A stretch of DNA of 64,000 nucleotides from Rotaria sordida (Eukaryota; Rotifera; Eurotatoria; Philodinida; Philodinidae), in the NCBI GenBank assembly GCA_905250125.1, contig CAJNOL010000149.1, forward strand, positions 124,001-188,000, written 5' to 3'. Both the position numbers and the translations under genes were made by a program. A model generated the notes under the pieces. That model was not told the DNA's origin. It saw only the letters and a list, made by a program, of their open reading frames with translations, and did no database searches. Below, piece after piece: positions 33,601-46,050 of the stretch; within the stretch, counting starts at the first letter, position 1, and each line of letters opens with the position of its first letter.

Positions 33601-36163
33601 TTCTCATTTTGTTAGTTATTGTTTTTTTACAATAAAAGTCGCATCCAATTCGATATTACTTAGTTTAAAAAAAACAAAAAATTTTCTTTAGAAAGCAAAA
33701 AAGAAAAAGAAGAAGAAAGAAAAAGATTTAACACCAGATCGAACAATTGAATCTTTATATGAAGAACTTGTTATGAATCGTATTATAATTCGTCCACCAA
33801 AAGTTACTCTTAACGATTTTCTCGGTGATTTCAATTATTTACCAAGTCTTATTCGTCAAGCTAAACATGAACCAATGCCAACAATGTACGATGTTAAACA
33901 ATTAACTTCTCTATATGGAATATTACCATTTGGTTTGTTTATATCCATTGATTAATATTAAAATTTTTAATATTGAATTAATTTAGGATCAGAAAAAGTT
34001 CATGAAATAGCACCTCAAGTAAAAGGACTTCTTATTTGTGGTCCTCGAGGATGTGGTAAACATATGCTATTACATGCAATATGTAATGAATTAGGTGCAA
34101 ATTTATTTGATATATCACCACAAAATATTTATGAAACATATCGTGAAAAAGAAGGCATTAAAATGCTTATGCATTTATGTTCAAAAGTAAATTAATAAGA
34201 AGAAAAAAAAGACAAATGTTTTATAAATGAATTTTTATTTTTCTTATTATCATAGGTTGGAAAAGCATTACAACCAACTGTCATTTTTATTGGTGATTGT
34301 GAAAAATTATTTAAAAAAAAATTAAAACCTGAAGAAAAACAAGTATGTAAATAAAAAAAACAAAATATTTTTTAATAAATTATTTTAAAAAATTCTTGTT
34401 TTTAATATTTAGTTTGAACCAAAACGTTTAGCTAAAGCATTACCAAAATGGCTTAAGACAATCAAACCAGGAGATCGAGTTTTATTAGTTGGAATATCAC
34501 ATGAACCATATCAAGGTGTTGTTAAACCAATGATGAAAGTATTTCAACGTGTTATTTTGTTACCACGTCCTGAATATGGAAGTCGTTTATGTATGTATTT
34601 TGCTCGGTTTTTCTTTTTCACTCCAAAAATAGAACTATTAAATAGATATATAGACTGTAAATGATAATATTAATAGAATGAAGTCAATGATTAAATAATG
34701 ATTTGAGTTAAGTATTTCGCGTTTTTTTCAATAGTTTTATTCGGTTTTCTGTAGTTTTACAAAACCTGAAGAATTCCTTATTTTGATATGGTCAGATAGG
34801 ACATTGGTTACTCTATCGAATCACATAGTTGTCCTTTTTATTTATCTTATACTTTAACCTAAGATTTGCTATATTTCAAGTAATTAGGGAGCTGCAGGTC
34901 AACATTTTTCTAGACCCGTAACTCCCTACAAATAATAGTGAAAGAAAATTTTATCTATGATCGTAGTTCATTGATACAAAAGTTTATATATATATGAAGA
35001 TTGCTTTTAATGAGAGAGATTTAGAAGAACGAATGTTCTATTCATCGGTATAAAAAATTCAGTACTCGAATAGTTACGGAAGAAATTATTTGAGAAATAA
35101 TCTCAAAGCAACGGACGAGGGAACTACCAGAACTGTAACCTTCTCTTTTAGTTCATCTTGGGTCGACAAGAAGGTCTCGTTAAGACTAGAAAAAATCTAA
35201 AAAAGTTTGTCCCCATCTACTATTAATCTCAACTTACAGCCGTTTTTACTGATTTTAACCCATTCTTAGGTATTTATTGGAAAATTAAATAAGGGAATTT
35301 CGAGCTAAACTTTTGCCCATGAATAGGTCTAATGACCCTCAGCATATCCTGAAAATTTCAGTCGGAAAGAATGTTCTTTTGTCAAGATATTGAATTTCCA
35401 AAAACATAATCGTCTGTCACAAACAATCGAGTTTACTTAAAAATTCAATGTCTTGACAAAGCGAAATTCTTTTCCTGTGGAACTTTCAAAAGATATTGTA
35501 GGAATCATTAGACCTATCTATGGACGAAATTTCAGATCGAAATTCCATTATTTAATTTTTCAGTAAGTATCTATTTCGAAATCTATCAACTCTTTGGATA
35601 AGATGGATGATACAGAATACAATAGAATCTTTAATGTTATATCAAATCGCATCAAAAATATCGTAATCAACCTGTAAATAAGAAAAATTAAAACTATTTT
35701 TTCTAGTATTATGGAAAACATTGATTCCTAAATATGGTGGTATAATAACACCAGCACTTGATGTAACATCATTAGCAAAATTATCAGATTCATATGCACC
35801 GGGACATATTCATGATACAATTGTTGAAACATTAACTGAACGACGACTTGCTAAAATGTCTAAACATCCATTACAAGCAAGTGATTTTATACCAGGTTTA
35901 GCACATCATAATGCTATTTATAAAGAAGAAGAAGATGCTTATAAAGTAAATTTCATTAGAAAAAAAGAATCGTTGTTTTTTTAAATTTACTATGTTTTGT
36001 TTTTCAGAGTTGGTGGAAAAAAACTCCATTGGGTAAAAAACGTGAACGATTTTTAGAAGAACAAGAAGAAGGCGAAGGTGGTGATGGTAAAGGAAAAAAA
36101 GATAAAAAAGGTGGTAAAGGAAAAGGCAAGAAAGGCAAAGGCAAAGGCAAAAAGAAGCGATAA
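27674..36163 (+). CDS. IQCA1: DRC11 (IQCA1), nexin-dynein regulatory complex AAA subunit
   Basis: Eighteen exons join in phase: 27674-27684, 27741-27831, 27894-28130, 29704-30084, 31051-31259, 31317-31422, 31478-31517, 31580-31615, 31670-31707, 31766-31844, 31904-32052, 32106-32150, 33692-33932, 33987-34186, 34256-34342, 34413-34590, 35707-35945, 36008-36163 (840 aa; human is about 820). It is a structural subunit of the axonemal nexin-dynein regulatory complex and implies motile cilia. The N-terminal block has [12 protein letters not shown] and LADLKLTP. An IQ motif ([13 protein letters not shown]) is at about 212-224. The central part is coiled and Lys-rich. An AAA module holds GPRGCGKH at 573-580 and [11 protein letters not shown]. 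Walker A has His where Ser/Thr is usual and Walker B is degenerate, so ATP hydrolysis is doubtful. The C-terminal tail is a Gly/Lys repeat. Confidence 0.95.
28600..29420. repeat. Intronic long hairpin (family C, copy 1)
   Basis: Imperfect palindrome centred near 29100. The outermost arms are GAGATGTTTTACTAAGTA (about 28620) and TTAGTAAAACATCTCAAACG (about 29399). Inner matches include AGACTAGGAGAAGCTTAAAA / TTTTAGCTTTTCCTAGTCTT and TTTTACTGAATTTTCGA / TCGAAAATTCAGTAAAAT. It fills most of DRC11 intron 28131-29703. Confidence 0.8.
30134..30600. repeat. Intronic long hairpin (family C, copy 2)
   Basis: The left arm has ATGAATTTTCGATCCAGCTT and the right arm AGCTAAATCGAAAATTCAGT. The core shares ATATCCTGAAAGTTTCAG, TCAAGATATTAAATTTC / GAAAATTCAATATCTC, and ATGGACGAAATTTCAGATTG with the other copies. 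It lies in DRC11 intron 30085-31050. Confidence 0.8.
32560..33300. repeat. Intronic inverted repeat with a GC-richer end (family D, copy 1)
   Basis: The left arm (about 32720-32820) includes TTCTTTCCGAGTATGGATTC and AAACTTTTTGTCGAATTTCTG. The right arm (about 33165-33275) includes CAGAAATCCGACAAAAAGTT and TATATTCGAAAAAGAACAC. The flanking 32576-32710 stretch, around GTGCCGGTGTGAGTGTGG and CAGCCACCCCATATACTCAC, is clearly more GC-rich than the gene. It lies in the 1.5-kb DRC11 intron 32151-33691. Confidence 0.6.
35100..35590. repeat. Intronic long hairpin (family C, copy 3)
   Basis: Contains the family C core: TATCCTGAAAATTTCAGTCG, TCAAGATATTGAATTTCC with the inverted AAAATTCAATGTCTTGACAA, and CTATGGACGAAATTTCAGAT. 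It lies in DRC11 intron 34591-35706. Confidence 0.75.
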
Positions 36164-37485
36164 TCGATTAATTATTACTTATTTTGTATACATTTATAAC
36201 CATTCATTAAAAAATCGTTTGTTTTTTTGTATAATCAATTTGAGAAAAAAAAATATTTTAATTTTTAAATTTTGAACAACTTTAAATAGAATAATCATTT
36301 TTATTCTTTCATTCTTTATTAATATTTATTTTTTCATCAAAAAATCATTAGAAACAAAAAAAAGAATTAATGCCGTCAATGTATATCTATCGAATTAGAC
36401 TTTTAACATGAAAGCTACAACGACATGATGTTTCTTCTAGTTGCGATTGATCGGCTGTCATAAAACAACAATAGTCATATGATGAGTATGCCTATGTAAT
36501 CGAGCGAATAACGATGAACTTGAACGATAATCACCGCCACATTCCAGTCGTACGGTATATATACGAATATACATATACATATATATACATATATATATGC
36601 GTGTCTCATCATCCACCATCATTCTAGCGCACGATTAAACATACTTATGATCACTCATCCCATCACGCTCATCTTTACAATCGATAAATAAATGTATTCT
36701 GGTCAATGAGATTAAACTAAAGAAACGACAAATCTTTAATTCTTTCTAATAAACAATCATCAATCAAATTGATCTATTTACGATATAAAAAGATGATGAG
36801 AGAAAAAGAAAAATAAAAAAAAAAGAAACAAAACATAAGACGAATATACACAAGTAAAACAACTAACTGTACGGAAGGTCTCTTTTGCTCTTTTAATTGA
36901 CTGTTAATGTAAACAATGTTTTGTATGCTCTTTTGTTTATTAAGAAAACAATATATTTCCTCGAACAAGCTCAGCAACAATGTATTAGAATAGCTGTTAT
37001 TCTTAATTGAATTGACAACAAGGCGTTGCCTAGAAATCACATTAGACCAATATTTAACAGAAGTCATTGTATATTCTAGACATTTTTTGACATACGTATA
37101 TATATATTTATATAAATAAATATATATACTAATATATGTTTTTTGTTTATTCCTCATCTTATGAATGAACTAAAGCACCATGTGTGAAAAAACAAAGGAC
37201 CCTGAACGTAAAAAAAAAAGAAAGAAACACAAAAAAGGCCCTTCTCTAAAAGAAGAGAAAAAAAAATGAAACAAAGAAAAAAAAACGAACAAACAAACAA
37301 AATGATCGAAAAAAAAACAGTGTTGACCAAAGACAGCAAAAAAGAAAAGAAAGAAAAAGAAGAAACCAAAAGGGTTCAACGAGGATGGACAAAAAAACAT
37401 ACTGTTTACACAAAAGAAAAAGAAAAAGGAAATGACGAATCTTTTTTGGCATAAGGTTTAAAGGAAAAAAGAAACACAGGGAATT
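36164..37485. other. Convergent 3' spacer between DRC11 and TGIF
   Basis: Both flanking genes end here. There is TA-rich microsatellite DNA at about 36560-36600 and 37100-37130. A purine-rich/pyrimidine-rich strand-asymmetric block spans about 37200-37440, where A/G-rich sequence creates long open frames on both strands. No gene is supported. Confidence 0.55.
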
Positions 37486-37798
37486 TCAGTTGCAAAGTAG
37501 TGCTCGACTACCATTGCTATTACCATTTCCTTGTTGTATTCGATGTAGTTCTCTAACAGCTACATCAACAAGAAGTTGAAAACCGGCTAGATCACCACCT
37601 GTACTGCTAGTATTACTAGTTGCTGTTGTCAATGAATCAGTCGAACAAAGTAAACGTGTATGTTGTTGTTTTGTATCAGTTGATATTAAATTGATTACAG
37701 TCGGATCACGTATTGGTTTAAGTAAAACATGATGCCTCGACGGCGTCATCGTCGTTGTCGTACTACAACAAGGTTCAATAGATGACGACGACGACGAA

Positions 37799-37837
<39 letters not shown>

Positions 37838-38824
37838 AATGAAGTATCTATTTGTTGTGATAATTGTTTATTGAGCACATTTGAATTATTTGTAAGTATT
37901 AATGAAGGTGATGAACTTCGTTCAACAATAACATTTATTTTCACGGGTGGTATGGATGATGAATTATCAGTTACTGTTGTTGTGGTTGTTGTTTCAGTTG
38001 AAGTATTTTCTCCACTTGTTGAACATATAGCTGATGATGGTGATGAACGTTTTTGATCACGACTAAAACGTCTTGATATAGTAAATTTTTTTGGATCAGT
38101 ACCTTCTTTTTTTAATAAATCAGGTAATATTCGTCGTCGAGCATTAATAAACCAATTACAAACTTGATTTATTGATAAATCAGCACGACGAGATAAATTA
38201 GCTTTTTCATCGTCTGTTGGATAAGCATTATAACGATGTTCATAAAGCCAATTTTTTAATATTCGAACCTATTAAATGTTAACAAAAAAAAAAACAAATA
38301 AAATCCATCGAGAGACGTGCGATTTTTTTTTTCGTTATTCTTACACTATCTTTTGGTAAATTAGCTCGTCGTTTTTTTAATTTCGATGACGACGAATTTG
38401 TTATATTAATATTTGTTGTTGATGATGATGATGATAATATTGAATTTGATGAACTATCAAGATCGCAATCAGAATCTGTTTGTTCGCTAGTACGATTTCG
38501 AAGTTTTTGTTGATGATGATAATGATATGATGATGTTTGTGTTGAATTCATTAGAGATGAACGATGTGGACTAACAATAACTTCAGCTGAATGATGATAG
38601 ATAGACGTCGGATAAAATAGATCATGATGGTTACAGTTTGTTGTCGACGAAGAAGAAGAAGCAGACGAAGATGATGATGACGATGTAAGTGGTAATGTTG
38701 TTAAAGTAGTTGATGGTGGAGATGAAGACAGATATGAAGATGATAGCAGATTAGACATCGTTTGATAATGTGGAATTTGTTGTGAGTTGCTACGAACATA
38801 TATATTGTTGGGCTGATCAATCAT
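37486..38824 (-). CDS. TGIF: TGIF-type TALE homeobox protein
   Basis: Two exons, 38824-38345 and 38268-37486, in phase: 420 aa from the chosen MIDQPNN start. The frame stays open to an earlier ATG at 38938, so a longer N-terminus is possible. TGIF proteins are transcriptional repressors that bind TGTCA sites and antagonise SMAD/retinoid signalling in vertebrates. The homeodomain starts near residue 150 with [11 protein letters not shown] and is split by the intron. It continues [17 protein letters not shown] (TALE three-residue loop), then [20 protein letters not shown]. The TGIF-specific extension [12 protein letters not shown] follows. Both flanks are Ser/Thr/His-rich, including a poly-Ser run from a microsatellite. 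No clear CtBP-binding PLDLS motif was seen. Confidence 0.93.
37781..37837. repeat. In-frame (GAC/GAT)n microsatellite coding poly-Ser
   Basis: About 19 repeat units of GAC/GAA/GAT on the plus strand, read as serine codons on the minus strand in TGIF exon 2. The left part is GAC-type and the right part is pure GAT, so the array is probably length-polymorphic. Confidence 0.85.
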
Positions 38825-41145
38825 CGAAAATGATAATAGCGAATATTCTACAATCAAAACAAAAGTGAACTCAATTGACATTATATCGAATAATTGAACC
38901 GTATAATAAACGAAATAAAAGAGAAAATGGCCTGTCACAATACATAAGTAAAATCAAATGTCATTACTCGATTAACGATTATCAAACAGGTGAAAATGAC
39001 AATGCACAATATTCATGATTCTAAGACGATGTTAAATTATCTGTCAGGTCTAATGTGCGACACATAGAAGAAGAAAAAAAAACGTATAGAAAAAAAATGT
39101 CTCTCTTATCTTACACTATCTGAGAATGCGTACCGTGTGTGTGTCGTCCGATGTGTTTCTTCTTCGTAGATTTTTTTCTCTTTTCATAGTTTTTATAGAC
39201 GAAAATCAAATACAGATGGTTCTTATATTGTCTTTCATTATTTCATAAAACTAGAACTAATAAGAAGGGAACAAGAAAAAGAAAAAAAGAAATTTCGAAT
39301 GTTAGATTTCATCACTACCATATGATTATTTAATTCTTCAATTGTACATAAGAAAGCAGAAAAAAAAAAGAAAACTTTCTTTTTTTTATGATATCCTTTT
39401 AATGAAAGCTCAGCTGATGGAAGAAATTACGTGTTTTATTCTTTCTTTCTTATCAATAAGTATGTATAATGTAAAAAAATGAAGATAAATCGAGATGCTC
39501 TTCTAATGTTCTTTCTTATCAAGTTTGTGTCGAAAGAAGTCAGATGTCATCTCTTAGAAACTCATTCGACTGCACATCTTTTCCTTATTGTCCTAATGAT
39601 AATAGTTAAGACGGGAATATGAAAAGCGCTCGATCGTCATTAACTCATTATTTGACGTACCAATTGATATAGTCCTTCTATATTTTTTTTCCTTTATTGT
39701 TATTGTTCTTCCGCTTTCTTTCTCTCTCTCTCTCGATCTCGTTTTCTTTTCTATCAGTCATTATCATCATCATCATCATTATGGTGTGTATCATACGATC
39801 GAAAAAAGATAAAATGTGCGACATCACCTTATTGGACGTCAGAAAGAAAACGAGAAAGAAAAAAATCGATACACCAAAAAATGATTAATTCGACGCGTAT
39901 GATATCAATCAAATGAGAACAGACAAAAAAAAAAGAAAAGAAAAAACGAATAGACGAAAATCACTGCTTTTCGTCTTCTACCTTACGCGATGAGCCTCAT
40001 TGATCACAATCATCATATATATCTATATAACACACCCTATTGAGATATACAAATTGTAGGGAAGAGGAGAAGAAGAATAAGAAACAACAGAATAGAGTGT
40101 GAAAGACAATCTATCGAAAAGATTACATATGATAAATTCAATTCCATTTTAAATTAAAGTCTTAAGTAAAAGCCTTGAGATTTGATATTAATTCTATGGT
40201 TTCATCTATCTTCAATATATATATATGTATATAAATATTTCTAAATAAGCAAAAAAACAAAACCTTTCAACACTAATTACGCGTATGTGTGTGTGCAATC
40301 GAACAGTCACCTAAACAGCTGTCTACAGATATCCATCATCATATCATCAACATCCGTTGGAGACTAACTAGGGAGAAAAGACAACGAAGCAACAACTACT
40401 TGTTTCAATATCCTATCATCAATATTCGTTAGAAGAAGAATAACGAGAAAAAGTTTTGCCTTGGAATGTGTATATATGTCCTGTTAAAGATGATTGATGG
40501 AAAGAAAAAGAAAATGAGATAACATTAATAGAAGAAGATCCATTGTTTCTACTCAGCAGGAATTGAACTATTGTTAAGGTTTTTCATTGCTTAAAATTAG
40601 TCGATCTGTCAATCAGATTATTTGATTTCCTGCTGACATAAAAGAAACATGCAATAGAATAAACACAGGTGCTACTTATGAACAACTGGTTAGTAGCATA
40701 TATACTTCACAAAAGAAAACTTACATTACGTGTCTGTCTACTGTCAAATCCCGTTATCTACTGCTATAAGCATGTGCATATCTTTCTACTCAATTTTTTC
40801 TTTTTCTCTCTCTCTACTTCTCTTAAGTGTCTATACTTTATTTCTCTCTTTTTTTCTGTTACGCTGTCTTTTTTTTTGACATTTATTGTTCTCTCTGTCT
40901 TTTACTGTTCTTTTTCTCTTTTTCTTTTTCTTTCAATTGGATTATGATTACTTTTTCTTTTGTTAACTAGTTTGAAAAAAAAAAGAAGAAATGGAATTTG
41001 ACACACTATTATATATATATATTCAATTGTACCCAATAAGCAGAAGAAAGAATTCATTGTTTTGAAATGCTTGAAAAGAAATAAGATAGAGTAAACAGCA
41101 ACATACTTCAATTTCGATCTGTTTGTGTATATTAAAGGAAGGTTT

Positions 41146-41147
<2 letters not shown>

Positions 41148-41177
<30 letters not shown>

Positions 41178-41178
41178 G
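41148..41178. repeat. (TA)n microsatellite
   Basis: About 15 uninterrupted TA units in the TGIF upstream region. Confidence 0.9.
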
Positions 41179-44100
41179 ATGAAGGGAATAAGAGAGAGAG
41201 AGAATCACTCATTCACTTATCGAAGTGTAAAAAAGTGAAACGAGAACCTACGTGCAACACAACAGAAGAATGGAAGTGTGTAACGACATGTGACAAAACG
41301 TCATAGTTGAAGAAATTTAAAAAATCCACAAAAAGTAAGATGAAGATTGAAGGTTTGAATTTACACATATATAGACATAGATAATAAGTGTCAAAATTAT
41401 CAAGTTGAAAATTGACATACAATGTGATTACACAGACAACAATGGGACAAATATCCTAAACAAAAGCACACGTAAATGAATCAGAAAGACAATGAGAGAA
41501 AAAAAAAAGAAAGAAATACTAGAAAATGAGAAAGAAATGAATAAATGGTCTCACTAAAGCAGTATTCTCTCTTCTCTTATTCTCTTTTATTATTTGGCCA
41601 CTTGAAAAGAAATCAATCGTAAATTGTGTACGTCTGTTTTCTTCTAACTAAGAAAATGATAAAAAAATATCTAAAGAGTAGAGTAGAGAAAAAAAAACTA
41701 ACTAACTAACAAATATTTTTCCGAATCATTTCTCTATCTCATCTATCATGCACGCCAATTCAATGGATCACTTAAAATGAGTAGAAGAAGATGATGATGC
41801 TGATGAGTTCGTTCGTTCTGTACTGTTGAAAAACAATTACAATAAGAAGAAAAAAAAGATATAAAGGTTGTCTAGCTATCTCTCTATTTATTCTCGTACG
41901 TGTGTTTCCCAACGGACTATCGATCCGAAATGTCATCGGTTGTCGCTTATACGTATTGATTATAAAAACGATGGAGAAGTGATAGAGAAGAGGTGACGGA
42001 AGAAGGCTATCCACTCATTATGTCACTTCTCATCGTCTAACAAACGAAAAAGAAACAAAACCAACACCAGAAAAGTAAATACATGAACACCCTTGGGCGT
42101 GTTCAACTGTCTCGCTCTCTCTCTCTCTCTCTCAATACGAGTGAGAGAAAAAAGTAAAACGTCAATAAGAGAGAAAAGAGCTCGCGGTAAAATACCATTT
42201 AACTTCAATTATAAGCTGAACCGATGAAAAGTATACATACATATACACAATAGAGCCAATATTTTACACTTGGCTGCTTTTTTTCTATCCATATACAATC
42301 AAACAATAACTCTTTATAATGCATTCACAGTATCTAAGGTAGTTTGCATTATGTCAAGAGACTATTGCTTCCTTTCTTTTTCTCTCTCTCTTTTTCTTTT
42401 ACATTCAACTAGCCTCCTGTCATCGTTCCCACATTACTTATCTTCTGTCTACATAATAGAACTTCACTTTTCTTCTGCTGTCTGTTCTGCGTACTGATAC
42501 ACATATGCATTACTATAATTGGTTTGGGCCAATGTTAATTCGCTTTTCATCAATAATAACAATTAGGAATAGAAGAAAAAAAAAGAGAGAGAGAGAGAGA
42601 TCGCGTTTGATCAGCTGAGTACAAGAACTAAAAAAGAAAAGCCATCATTATTATCTTCAACAACAATGATCGTTGTAACTAATCGATATAGCACATGGTA
42701 CGCATCTTTATTCAAGCGAATATATAACAATGACGAACATACTTTTCAATATTCGATTACCAGCTGTTTCCTTGCTTACTTCAGTATATTCACAAAGACA
42801 AACAGTTGCTCAATCTAGTTGACTATGAATAGCCTGCTGTCATCAGTCGATGACGGATAAACGCGTGCAACACAATCATTCAGTTACTTTGGCGCTTTTC
42901 TTTCTGTTATTTTTTTTTTCTTCTTCTCCTGTCAACGAAATGTCTATATACGTATAATATTTTTTCTTTGGATATGTGTTTTGATAAGAGACGAAGAGAG
43001 AAAAGAAAAAATTAAGAATGTCAAAATCATACAAAAAAAAAGAACGAAGATCAAAAATGGTTGACAATTTTTATGAAAGATAAAAAAAAAACTTTTTTCA
43101 TGATTAAATTTATTACTTAAACATTTTCGTTCATTAGTTTACTTATTAAAATTCGTAGATAAAAAAGAAAAGAACTCTTTTCAACAATAAAAAGATTTCA
43201 TTTGATAAAACAACTTAACAACGAAAAATGATTTCAATTCATGTGATTTATTATTATTATTATTATTTATTCGACACTAAACTGTTTCAATGATAAGATT
43301 CGTAAAAAAATACCATTTGTCATAATGGAAATATGTATACATTACGAATAGTTACTTTATGCTGATATGTTTCTCTTACAAATAACAAAACTAGTATTGA
43401 ATCTATTAACAACAACAAACATATCAAATATTTTGTTTGTTGATCATATTAATTTATGACAATTAAATATAAATTGGTTAGAAAAATAATTTCATATTCA
43501 CCTTAATATATATTATAATAAAAGTTAACTATTAGGTGTTGCACTTATTGATAAGACAACAGATGATGATCTTTACGGTTTATTGACTATATATCAACTT
43601 AATGAACGTTATACATATACGAAAATTTAATTTATAGATATTTACATAGTGATAAAAAAAAACATTTTGACTTGATTATATTCTTGTATGTATATATTCA
43701 ATACATATTGATATTCTTACTATTACTAATAACTATTGAATATACAAACAATAATTAAATCTACATCACTAGAAAAACTTTACCTTTTCACCAATATTTT
43801 AAAGATCATTTTAATAGTTGATAGATAAACAAACATGGAACACTATATGAATACATACATATTAAGTATGTATAAAAACGATATAAAACAAAGAATTTTT
43901 TTCTCTACTAGAATAACATCTAATAAATAATTATTATTAATGAATACTAAAAATATTTATTTCTACAATACAATTTTTCATAAAAGCAATACTTAGCAAT
44001 CTTACTCACCTAGTTATATTGAATTCAATTTACGCTTTATATTCATATTATATACTACTCACTCTTCTTCTTTTCTCATTCATTCTATCTCTCTCTCTTT

Positions 44101-44351
44101 CTCTCTATCATATACATTCGTTTGCAGTACTCATCAATATGGATCCTCATGAATATGATCTTTTACGCGCCACCACGGTAATGTGCTAGTGATGATTGCA
44201 TCGACATCAAACACATAGAAAGAGAAACATAACGTTCTATTTCAGATGAAACAAAGAGCGAACAATGTAAATTAGTAATTCAGTGATGGATATCTTCTTC
44301 TATATGGTCTTTCTTACTTCTCAATTATTTTTTCTTGTCTTCCATCCGTCC

Positions 44352-44375
44352 ATATATATATATATATATATATAG
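44352..44375. repeat. (TA)n microsatellite
   Basis: About 12 TA units in the same gene-free region. Confidence 0.9.
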
Positions 44376-45589
44376 ATTCGACGACAGTATCAATATAATT
44401 GTGCAGTCTTAATTCACTCTTATCAACACTTCTACCCATAAGGAGTAAATCGGAAAAACGTGTATCTGTTAACAGCATCTCATCGGTTGAAATGACAATA
44501 CACGTTAAGAAAAAACAACAGAGAGCATAAGAGAACACGAAGATGTGTCAAAAAGACAAGACAACGACCTATCAGAAAGCTTATATACGAACATAAGAAA
44601 CAGAAAGAGAGAGAGAGAGGGCGAAGTTAATGATTGATGAATGCACAAGTCGAAATCGCGAAGACGAGATTTGACATAAATGTGACAACATCTTTTGAAT
44701 GACAGATAGATAGACAGAGGCAAAAGTTTTTTTTTTTTGACTTAACAACAATTCTATCTGTTAGGCCAAATGGCATTGTCTCATTATCGGTTGCGTCTGC
44801 TGTTGCTGTTCTTGTTTTGACAGCAATCAAAACTTCACAGGACGTTATAACCAAAGGGATTTTTATCTTTTTCTTTTCCTATTTAGTAAATGATGACCAA
44901 TATCATCATCATTATCATCAAAACCCGATGATCGTATTCCGAAGAAAAACAAAAAAGAAAGAAAAGCAATAGAACTAGTTTATGCAGCTGTCATTTCTAT
45001 ATTTATATGTAGAACTGTTCAAAATGATTTGCCTGTTGATATTTCATCAGAAAATATTGTTAGTACTTTTCTTGTACTGAACTTATTCTAACATGAAATA
45101 CATAAAAAAAAAGAAAAGAAATGATTGACGACAATAGACAACGTGTCAAGATCGTCCAATAAATATGCATATGTGTCGAATTCTCAGCATGCGTAAATAT
45201 CACGACCTATCTCATGCATGGTCATTTGAAAATTTTCTATTTCATCGTCTTTTACGATTTGTTTTATCGATATGTCGCTATTGCAGCTGTCATATTATTT
45301 AAGTTTTATCTTACTTGAAGTTTTTGTTTTGTCGTCAATATCTTTTTGCCAATATCATATAGACTCTGAAAGACAGTAAGCGCTGTTAATAGTTGGCCAT
45401 CTCGACATGCTAATAGTAGTTGCTTATCTCTTTGACATGTGCTTATGCGATTGCATGCATATAAAGGATAGACGACAGAGCGAAAATGAAATGATGAAGT
45501 ATTATATGCCACAAACACACGTCGACTGAAATCAATGTAAGTATGGACAGACAGGCAGCTATAATAAAAAAATACACAATACTGTGTGT

Positions 45590-45607
45590 GAGAGAGAGAG
45601 AGAGAGA
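45590..45607. repeat. (GA)n microsatellite
   Basis: Nine GA units, one of several GA/CT tracts upstream of TGIF. Confidence 0.85.
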
Positions 45608-46050
45608 ATGATAGTGACGTGAAGGAAAAAACGAAATGAAAGAAAACAGAGAGCGAGAGAGAGAATAGCAACTACTACGATAAGATATGAAAATCGACGT
45701 CATAAGAGTGTGCACGAGGTATATACATATGCATATGTACATGTGCATATACAGAAACTGATCGATAGACAGACAACCCTTGTCAACTGTTCATTGACAC
45801 TCGTTTGACTATCGAAAGATAGACAAATCGAGGCCACCAAGGACTTGTTTATATATATAATTCAAACTAAAATATTCTTATGAACAGTTAATGATGATGA
45901 CCAAAAATGAGATATTAATTAATAGAATAAATTTCAAAAATCTAGATTTCATTTTTCTTATTGATTTAAAGAGTTAATGGCATATGGCGCATTCTTTGTT
46001 TTATTTTGTTTTTTTTTGTATTCAATTCATTATCTAAAAAACAAGCAAAT

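Larger units (their letters stand above)
38825..46050. other. 7.2-kb gene-free upstream region of TGIF, rich in microsatellites
   Basis: No exon chain was found on either strand. The region holds many simple repeats: TC at about 39717-39735, TCA at about 39760-39780, TA at 41148-41178, CT at 42113-42133, GA at 42584-42600, TTA at about 43250-43266, TA at 44352-44375 and GA at 45590-45607. The numerous short frames are driven by these. The length is unusual for this compact genome and suggests regulatory DNA for the homeobox gene, but no specific site is claimed. Confidence 0.5.

Noticed and set aside
37154..37454. Several overlapping frames on both strands
   Set aside because: Produced by a purine/pyrimidine-asymmetric low-complexity block; translations are Phe-rich or Lys/Glu-rich with no splice context.
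44143..44190. ATG GAT CCT CAT GAA... followed by a GT, resembling a first exon
   Set aside because: No downstream exon in phase could be found; the EF-hand gene 1.9 kb away reads well from its own ATG.
45306..45748. Ser/Leu-rich minus-strand frames
   Set aside because: Driven by GA/CT microsatellite sequence at 45590-45607 and surrounding low complexity.
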